DNA of 64,000 bases from Paenisporosarcina sp049671445 (GTDB lineage: Bacteria; Bacillota; Bacilli; Bacillales_A; Planococcaceae): contig NZ_JBATUX010000020.1 of assembly GCF_049671445.1 (NCBI RefSeq), positions 16,439 to 80,438 on the forward strand, given 5' to 3'. The position numbers were made by a program, and so were the translations under genes. The stretch's first letter is position 1; every line of letters starts with the position of its first letter. The notes under the pieces were generated by a model that saw only the letters and a program-made list of their open reading frames with translations, ran no database searches and had not been told where the DNA came from. This document shows positions 58,725 to 64,000 of this stretch, piece after piece.

Positions 58725-59760
58725 CTACTTCGACCCCTTTCTCAACCGGAACTTTAACTTCTATAATGGTACCTTGTGATGGGACAGACACAATTTTGCT
58801 TGTTCCGCCCATCTCAATCGCTCGTTCTTGTATGTGATGTAATCCGTAAGAGCCAGTAGTACCATCATCATCTTTCATAAATCCTACACCGTTATCTTGA
58901 ACACGGAAAATAGCAAGACCGTCACGTTCTACAAAAAGAATGTCAACTTCACTAGCATTGGCATGGCGTAAAGTATTAGATAAAGTTTCTTGCGCGATAC
59001 GGAATAAGTGATCTTCAGCACCTTTTGAAAGTGAAACATCTTCTAGTCGAAAGCGAATAGTGAAATGAACTTTTTGTTGCAATTCGCAAAGTAATTCTTC
59101 GAGACCTTGCGCTAATGTCTTATTGTGAAGTGCTGCTGGGCGTAAGTGAAGTAAAAGGGCACGCATTTCAAGTTGTGCTTGTTGCACTATTTTTTCAGCT
59201 TGTGCTAATGGTTTCGGAATTTCTTCAGCATCATTCTCTTGCTGTTCAGTCATAGCTGATAACAACATGGACGCGGCAAATAATTGCTGAGACACTGAGT
59301 CATGAAGTTCCCGTGCTAAACGCTGCCGCTCTTGGATGATGCGTTCTTGAATTCGTTTATCTTCGCCTTCAGCGCGTTCGTCCGACATCCGGAGCAAACT
59401 TTTCTTTTGAGTCGCAATTAACATGTATACTTCGCTAAGCGATTTCTTTAACTTAGAAGAAACCATAGGAACTTTGATATCTCCGCTTTGTTGGTCGGCG
59501 GTCAGAACGGTTTGCATATACTTATCAATAGCGCGTTCTCTTTTTCTGGCCAGCTGTGTAATCGAAATGGCAACGCCCATACTGACTCCAAGTAGTAATA
59601 TGGCTAACCAAATAGCAATGGGTAAATTGGCTTCTTCGATCGACCAAAGAGGTAACCAAGTCTCGTAAGAAGGCCAACCCAAAAGGTACGTTAATAATGA
59701 AACGAGTAAAGCGACAAGAAGTGAAAAGAGTATAAAGCTTCGTCCAATAAAACCGCTCAT
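58699..59760 (-). CDS. liaS: Sensor histidine kinase LiaS
   Basis: 353 aa. Two N-terminal membrane helices (about 7-27, 47-68) with a very short outer loop (intramembrane-sensing type), HisKA_3 with ELHDSVSQQLFA, and HATPase with NTLRHANAS and GVGFMKDDDG. It senses cell-envelope stress with LiaF and phosphorylates LiaR. ATGA overlap with liaF. Confidence 0.93.
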   Translation of the reverse strand: MSGFIGRSFILFSLLVALLVSLLTYLLGWPSYETWLPLWSIEEANLPIAIWLAILLLGVSMGVAISITQLARKRERAIDKYMQTVLTADQQSGDIKVPMVSSKLKKSLSEVYMLIATQKKSLLRMSDERAEGEDKRIQERIIQERQRLARELHDSVSQQLFAASMLLSAMTEQQENDAEEIPKPLAQAEKIVQQAQLEMRALLLHLRPAALHNKTLAQGLEELLCELQQKVHFTIRFRLEDVSLSKGAEDHLFRIAQETLSNTLRHANASEVDILFVERDGLAIFRVQDNGVGFMKDDDGTTGSYGLHHIQERAIEMGGTSKIVSVPSQGTIIEVKVPVEKGVEVDDTNRPSG

Positions 59761-60461
59761 TTACGAATCACCTCAACATCCCCAAGCCAAGTAGACACTG
59801 CGATAATCAGTTCTGAAGATGCGCTACCTTGTGATTCGATATAGCCGTTTTGAAGAACAATCGATTGATTCCATAAACGTTTTTTATTCGCACCAAAGAG
59901 TCGCGCATCACCTAGTAGTGTTGTGTAATGAATGCGAACTGGAATTTCATATGGAACGTGAATTTGGATTTTTCCAATGCCTTGTCTAACTGAAATTAGA
60001 GAAGTTCCTTTTGGTAAAACTGTTTGAGTGGCGTCAATATGCAGGTTTCCATAGAAGCCCTGTACGTGTATATCTTTCCATTCATATGCTTGGAAAGGAG
60101 TGCTTTGAACCGAAAAAAGTTTATTTTGAATGAGTGCGTTAGGCGTTTCGGTTTCATCACCAAGAAATGGTTCGATAATTTGTTGTGTTTCATCACCTTT
60201 CCAAAGACGAACTAAAATATAAATCATAGTTGCAACAATGAATAAGCGCAGACTCCACATGGAAATCAGGGCAACCCCTAAAAACCCTACACCGCTCCAG
60301 AAAAATAAACGATTTTTTCTTCGCAAACTGATGTAAATTAACCCGACACCAAAAAGAACGAATAACACACTTCCATTATGAAAAAACATTACCTCCACAA
60401 AAACGAGTAGCAAGGCAGACAATAGCCAAAATGTAATGCGATCAGTAGGTATTCGTTGCAT
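59757..60461 (-). CDS. liaF: Envelope-stress inhibitor protein LiaF
   Basis: 234 aa. Four N-terminal membrane helices (about 10-110) and a C-terminal cell-wall-active/DUF2154 domain (VQGFYGNLHIDATQTVLP, YTTLLGDARLFG). LiaF keeps LiaS inactive without stress. AAGGAGG precedes ATG 60461. Confidence 0.9.
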   Translation of the reverse strand: MQRIPTDRITFWLLSALLLVFVEVMFFHNGSVLFVLFGVGLIYISLRRKNRLFFWSGVGFLGVALISMWSLRLFIVATMIYILVRLWKGDETQQIIEPFLGDETETPNALIQNKLFSVQSTPFQAYEWKDIHVQGFYGNLHIDATQTVLPKGTSLISVRQGIGKIQIHVPYEIPVRIHYTTLLGDARLFGANKKRLWNQSIVLQNGYIESQGSASSELIIAVSTWLGDVEVIRK

Positions 60462-60575
60462 AGCTATTCCTCCTTTTTCGAAACGGGTGATAAGAAAATC
60501 GTAAAACGCTATCAAAAATGGAGAAGACGAGTGCCTTCTCCGCATTTACTTGTGTTAAACGCTTTTCCTTATATT

Positions 60576-61223
60576 TTACACAACTTCATGTTTTGGTTCT
60601 TCATTTTTTTCGAGCATTGCTAATCGACGTTCCATCGAAGACACACCATGTTCTTTTTCAATACGTTGACCGAGGCGATCAATATATTGCTCCATTTCAT
60701 CAAAAGCAGCTAACCGCTTATCACCATTATTCGATGATTCTGGTTGTAGCATACGGTCCATTTGATGATGAGCACGAGTTACATTTTCTTTGCCCATTAA
60801 TTGAAGTTGGCGTACTTTCATATCTTTTACTTTGTGTTTCATTTCTTCATATTTCTGTTCAAGCCCAAATAACTCCTCAGTTGTGCGCAAGATACTAGCT
60901 TGTAGTACTTCTTTTCGATTGGTATAGGCTGTAACCTCAGATTGAGCAAAATCAATTAATTCACCTTCGTTTGTTTGATTTGCAAGTTCCATTTGTGAAG
61001 TGCGTTTGACTAGCATTTCTTGGGCTTCTTGATGCTCTTTTTCAAGCTGTAATTTAAGTTGGGATTGTCTTTCAATCCATATGCCCGTTTTTTCTGTTTG
61101 TTTTTCAGCTTCACGAATATATTGATTTAACATGGCAATCGGATTTTTTTGTTCCTTTTTGTCAAATACGTTGTGTAAATCTGCTTCGAATGCATATTTA
61201 AATCGTTTCCATAATGTTGTCAT
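60576..61223 (-). CDS. liaH: Phage-shock protein A family protein LiaH
   Basis: 215 aa, almost all coiled coil, with NPIAMLNQYIREAEKQ, the PspA/IM30 opening. LiaH assembles into rings and protects the membrane; it is the main target of LiaR. AAGGAGG precedes ATG 61223. It overlaps no gene and lies 13 bases after liaI. Confidence 0.9.
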   Translation of the reverse strand: MTTLWKRFKYAFEADLHNVFDKKEQKNPIAMLNQYIREAEKQTEKTGIWIERQSQLKLQLEKEHQEAQEMLVKRTSQMELANQTNEGELIDFAQSEVTAYTNRKEVLQASILRTTEELFGLEQKYEEMKHKVKDMKVRQLQLMGKENVTRAHHQMDRMLQPESSNNGDKRLAAFDEMEQYIDRLGQRIEKEHGVSSMERRLAMLEKNEEPKHEVV

Positions 61224-61236
61224 GTATGTTTCCTCC

Positions 61237-61593
61237 TTATTTGTTAAGCTCTTGCCATTGTTTTTCAAAGTTTGTGAAAGGATCTGAAGAAAAAGCAGTT
61301 GCTTGATTAGCTAGTACAAGTGGTTGTTGTTTCCACTTTCGAACGACGTACCATAAACCAACGATTGCAAGAATTCCGAAGAAACCAGGTACATTGGCAA
61401 CTGCTGTTAGCAATCCAATAATTCCTACGGCTATCCATAGCACTTTAGAAAGTGTGGATCCTCCTTTTAAATAGAAATGCATACCTGCGAAAACGAGTAA
61501 TGCAGATAATGCTAGCCCAAGTAGCGATCCTAAATTGACGAGTGCTACGATTCCAGCGATCGTTCCCATAACAATTAATCCAAATTTTTTCAT
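61237..61593 (-). CDS. liaI: Membrane protein LiaI-like
   Basis: 118 aa with three to four membrane helices and a polar tail (FTNFEKQWQELNK). Position before liaH and size agree with LiaI, the membrane anchor of LiaH. GAAGGGAG precedes ATG 61593. The first gene of the operon. On the leftward strand a repeated AGAC-type sequence (TGTCTAAACGGTCTT on the plus strand at 61646-61660) might be a LiaR site; weak. Confidence 0.78.
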   Translation of the reverse strand: MKKFGLIVMGTIAGIVALVNLGSLLGLALSALLVFAGMHFYLKGGSTLSKVLWIAVGIIGLLTAVANVPGFFGILAIVGLWYVVRKWKQQPLVLANQATAFSSDPFTNFEKQWQELNK

Positions 61594-61711
61594 GTGTTTG
61601 TTTCTCCCTTCTATTTGTACATTTATCGTACCAATTCGATTGAAATGTCTAAACGGTCTTGAAATGCATTTTTGCCTAAGACCTGAGACGTAGATAAATC
61701 TAAGATGGAGG

Positions 61712-61763
61712 TAGAAAATCAAAGGAATCTTCTGTAAAATAGGAGTGGGTGAATATTCATTCA
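61712..61763 (+). promoter_or_regulatory. Promoter and FadR box of the beta-oxidation operon
   Basis: TAGAAA (61712-61717), 17 bases, TAAAAT (61735-61740). Immediately downstream TGGGTGAATATTCATTCA (61746-61763) matches 14 of 16 fixed positions of the Bacillus FadR site TGAATGANTANTCATTCA and covers the start of transcription. A TetR-type FadR would block it until acyl-CoA is present. Confidence 0.7.
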
Positions 61764-61786
61764 ATTTAGATAAATGAGGTGTAACG

Positions 61787-62956
61787 ATGAAGGAAGTCGT
61801 AATTATAGATGGAATACGTACAGCAGTAGGAAGAAGAAAAGGAAAGTTAACATATATGCGCCCTGATGAATTGGCGGCAACCGTATTAGAAAAATTAATT
61901 GATCGTGTCGGTATTGAAAAAGGAGATGTAGAAGATATCATTTTGGGATGCGTCTCACAAGTCGGTGAACAAGGTGGAAATATTGCAAGAACAGCTGGTC
62001 TTATTGCTGGTTTCCCAACAAAAGTGCCCGGCACCACAATAGATCGTCAATGTGGTTCTAGTCAGCAAGCGGTTCATTTTGCTGCGCAGGCCATTGCTTG
62101 TGGAGATATGGACATCGTGATTGCGGGCGGTGTTGAAAGCATGACCCGTGTGCCGATGATGTCAAATATGGGCGATGCGAAGCCAAGCAAGAAATTGCTT
62201 GAACAATATGAAATCATCAACCAAGGATTATCAGCTGAACGAATTGCTGAACAGTGGGATTTATCTCGTGAAGCATTAGATACATTCTCGGTTCAAAGTC
62301 ATGAACGTGCCTTTCAAGCAATCGCAGAAGGACGCTTTGAAAAAGAAATCGTGCCAATTGAAGCAACAAAAGAAGATGGAACGACTGAACTGTTTTCTGT
62401 AGATGAAGGTCCAAGAGTAGGAACTACATTAGAAACATTGGGTGGATTAAAGACTGTATTTGATGCAAATGGGAGAATTACGGCAGGCAATGCGAGTCAA
62501 ATGAGTGACGGAGCTTCAGCCGTGCTGTTAATGTCACGTGAAAAAGCACAAGAGTTAGGGTTAACTCCACGTGCTCGCATTCACACGCGTGTCGTTGTTG
62601 GATCAGATCCAACATTAATGCTGACAGGTCCGATTGCAGCGACTCAAAAAGTGTTGGAGAAAGCACAGTTAACAATAGACGATATGGACGTCTATGAAGT
62701 TAATGAAGCATTCGCTCCAGTGCCACTTGCTTGGTTAAAGGACATAGGTGGTGATCCTGCAAAATTAAATCGTAATGGAGGAGCTATCGCACTTGGCCAT
62801 CCACTAGGCGCGTCAGGCACCAAACTGCTTGTCACGCTGTTACATGAACTAGAACGGACAAAAGGCCGCTATGGACTCCTTGCGATTTGTGAAGGCATGG
62901 GGATGGCCAATGCCACAATCATTGAGAGATTAACAGAATCGGAGGATCTTGCATGA
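61787..62956 (+). CDS. Thiolase (acetyl-CoA C-acyltransferase)
   Basis: 389 aa. Catalytic Cys in RQCGSSQQAVH (about 88), His in GGAIALGHPLGASG, and second Cys in AICEGMGMAN. The usual CIGGGMG is CEGMG here, as in some fatty-acid (FadA/FadI) thiolases. It cleaves 3-ketoacyl-CoA. First gene of the operon, ATGA overlap with the next. GAGGTG precedes ATG 61787. Confidence 0.93.
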   Translation: MKEVVIIDGIRTAVGRRKGKLTYMRPDELAATVLEKLIDRVGIEKGDVEDIILGCVSQVGEQGGNIARTAGLIAGFPTKVPGTTIDRQCGSSQQAVHFAAQAIACGDMDIVIAGGVESMTRVPMMSNMGDAKPSKKLLEQYEIINQGLSAERIAEQWDLSREALDTFSVQSHERAFQAIAEGRFEKEIVPIEATKEDGTTELFSVDEGPRVGTTLETLGGLKTVFDANGRITAGNASQMSDGASAVLLMSREKAQELGLTPRARIHTRVVVGSDPTLMLTGPIAATQKVLEKAQLTIDDMDVYEVNEAFAPVPLAWLKDIGGDPAKLNRNGGAIALGHPLGASGTKLLVTLLHELERTKGRYGLLAICEGMGMANATIIERLTESEDLA

Positions 62957-63723
62957 AAACATCTGAAGTAATCGCTATTGTAACGGGAGGCGCATCTGGG
63001 CTCGGAGAAGCTACGACTCGACTCCTAGTTGCAAAGGGTGGAAAAGTTGCGATCCTTGATTTGAATGACCAGCGTGGGCAAGCGTTAGTTGAAGAACTAG
63101 GGCACGACCAAGTTGTGTACTTTAAAACAAACGTCACCGATGCACAACAAGTTGAACAAAATGTTGCGCAAGTAGTTGAGCATTTTGGCAAAATCAACAT
63201 GTTAGTGAGTTGCGCTGGAATTGCTACACCCGGAAAAGTAGTGTCACAAAAAGGTCCATTAGCACTCGAGCGTTTTGAACAAGTTATTCAAGTGAACTTA
63301 ATTGGCACGTTCAATGTGTTACGGGTTGCAGCACACGCAATGCAGCAAAATGAACCTAATGATGAAGGTGAACGAGGAATCATTATTAATACCGCTTCAG
63401 TTGCCGCTTTTGAAGGGCAAATCGGTCAAGTTGCTTACAGCGCATCCAAAGGTGGAGTAGTTGGAATGACCTTACCAATTGCCCGTGAATTTGCTAGAGA
63501 CGGCATTCGCGTAATGGCCATTGCTCCTGGGCTTATTGAAACACCACTTTTTGAAGGACTGCCAGAACCAGCACGAACTGCCCTTGCAAGTTCAGTTCCA
63601 TTCCCAAACCGCTTAGGCAAACCAAGTGAATATGCACAATTAGTAGAGAGTATAGTTACCAATCCCATGTTAAATGGCGAAGTGATTCGTTTAGATGGCG
63701 CGATTCGTATGCAACCGAAATAA
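62953..63723 (+). CDS. SDR-type 3-hydroxyacyl-CoA dehydrogenase-like protein
   Basis: 256 aa. NAD-binding TGGASGLGEAT, NTASVAAFEGQIGQVAYSAS, and catalytic YSASK. The pattern and the position after thiolase match type-2 (HSD17B10-like) 3-hydroxyacyl-CoA dehydrogenases that oxidise 3-hydroxyacyl-CoA. Confidence 0.9.
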   Translation: MKTSEVIAIVTGGASGLGEATTRLLVAKGGKVAILDLNDQRGQALVEELGHDQVVYFKTNVTDAQQVEQNVAQVVEHFGKINMLVSCAGIATPGKVVSQKGPLALERFEQVIQVNLIGTFNVLRVAAHAMQQNEPNDEGERGIIINTASVAAFEGQIGQVAYSASKGGVVGMTLPIAREFARDGIRVMAIAPGLIETPLFEGLPEPARTALASSVPFPNRLGKPSEYAQLVESIVTNPMLNGEVIRLDGAIRMQPK

Positions 63724-63735
63724 GGAGGAATTGTG

Positions 63736-64000
63736 ATGGGGAAATATCGTTTTGAAACAGATGAACATGTGATGTTCCGTAAGTCGCTTCGGAAATTTCT
63801 AGAAAAAGAAGCAGTTCCACAATATGAACAGTGGGAAGAAGACCGCATGATTCCTAAATCTTTTTGGAGCAAGCTTGGAGAAATGGGTTATTTATGTCCT
63901 CAAGTCGAAGAAGCGTACGGTGGGCTAGAAACTGATTTTCGTTACGCGGTGATTATTGGTGAAGAACTGGAACGCGTAGGAGCAAGCTTAACGGGTGTTG
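63736..64000 (+). CDS. Acyl-CoA dehydrogenase, N-terminal part (cut by window edge)
   Basis: The 88 visible codons read FRKSLRKFLEKEAVPQYEQW and later GYLCPQVEEAYGG, the N-terminal helical domain of acyl-CoA dehydrogenases. AAGGAGG precedes ATG 63736, 12 bases after the SDR gene. It is the third gene of the beta-oxidation operon and would make the 2-enoyl-CoA. Confidence 0.9.
   Translation, partial: MGKYRFETDEHVMFRKSLRKFLEKEAVPQYEQWEEDRMIPKSFWSKLGEMGYLCPQVEEAYGGLETDFRYAVIIGEELERVGASLTGV

Overview
The window reads as a chromosomal segment of a low-GC Gram-positive bacterium of the order Bacillales. The evidence is a LiaIHFSR envelope-stress operon, a bacilliredoxin-like YtxJ protein (bacillithiol chemistry), an RsbR-type STAS protein, DUF3243 and DUF1206 proteins, strong AGGAGG ribosome binding sites, and Fur-, Zur- and FadR-type operators of the Bacillus pattern. 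The gene mix (YjiH transporter next to a class III aminotransferase and a PAS-AAA+ regulator, DUF2254, several EamA exporters) fits the Planococcaceae/Caryophanaceae best, but no species can be named from the sequence. I see no rRNA, tRNA, prophage, transposase or CRISPR array.

Layout. 0-8 kb: a partial TPR gene, then a tightly overlapping ten-gene operon: membrane-anchored MsrAB, an ABC importer of the YnjBCD type, a CDP-alcohol phosphatidyltransferase, a FAD disulfide oxidoreductase, a TVP38/DedA-like protein and DUF1499. It resembles the E. coli ydjXYZ-ynjABCDEF locus. 8-19 kb: DegV, DUF1295, YtxJ, RsbR, acetyltransferases, a GIY-YIG protein, a very unusual fusion of a helix-turn-helix to a degenerate F1-ATPase beta-like domain (12.6 kb), an ECF sigma/anti-sigma pair, PadR with DUF1129, and SDR with ArsR. 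19-25 kb: regulator-aminotransferase-YjiH operon, a 1.4-kb repeat-filled non-coding stretch, and an aldo/keto reductase. 25-36 kb: mostly single housekeeping and accessory genes separated by terminators. 36-39 kb: an iron region with two FhuF-like proteins, a siderophore-type ATPase, two Fur sites, and a probable Fur-controlled small RNA with a C-rich loop. 39-48 kb: exporter, PepT, a zinc-free L33 with a Zur-like box, PlsY, a cluster of unknown membrane proteins, a BCCT transporter with a sigma-B-like promoter. 48-57 kb: a two-component system with a small membrane ORF in the middle, CPBP protease, RCK potassium channel, a TM-helix repeat protein, and a lipoprotein whose cupredoxin halves are in swapped order. 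58-64 kb: DinB, LiaIHFSR, and the start of a FadR-type beta-oxidation operon.

The most unusual features are (1) five intergenic arrays of short repeats with a period of 21 bp (two helical turns), built from four different core words, at 8.1, 23.3, 37.3, 56.1 and 56.3 kb; (2) the HTH-pseudo-F1-beta chimera; (3) the Fur-regulated sRNA candidate; (4) the permuted cupredoxin. The repeat arrays lie in the same few gaps as long palindromic elements and tandem repeats, so this genome seems to collect repeats in particular intergenic sites.
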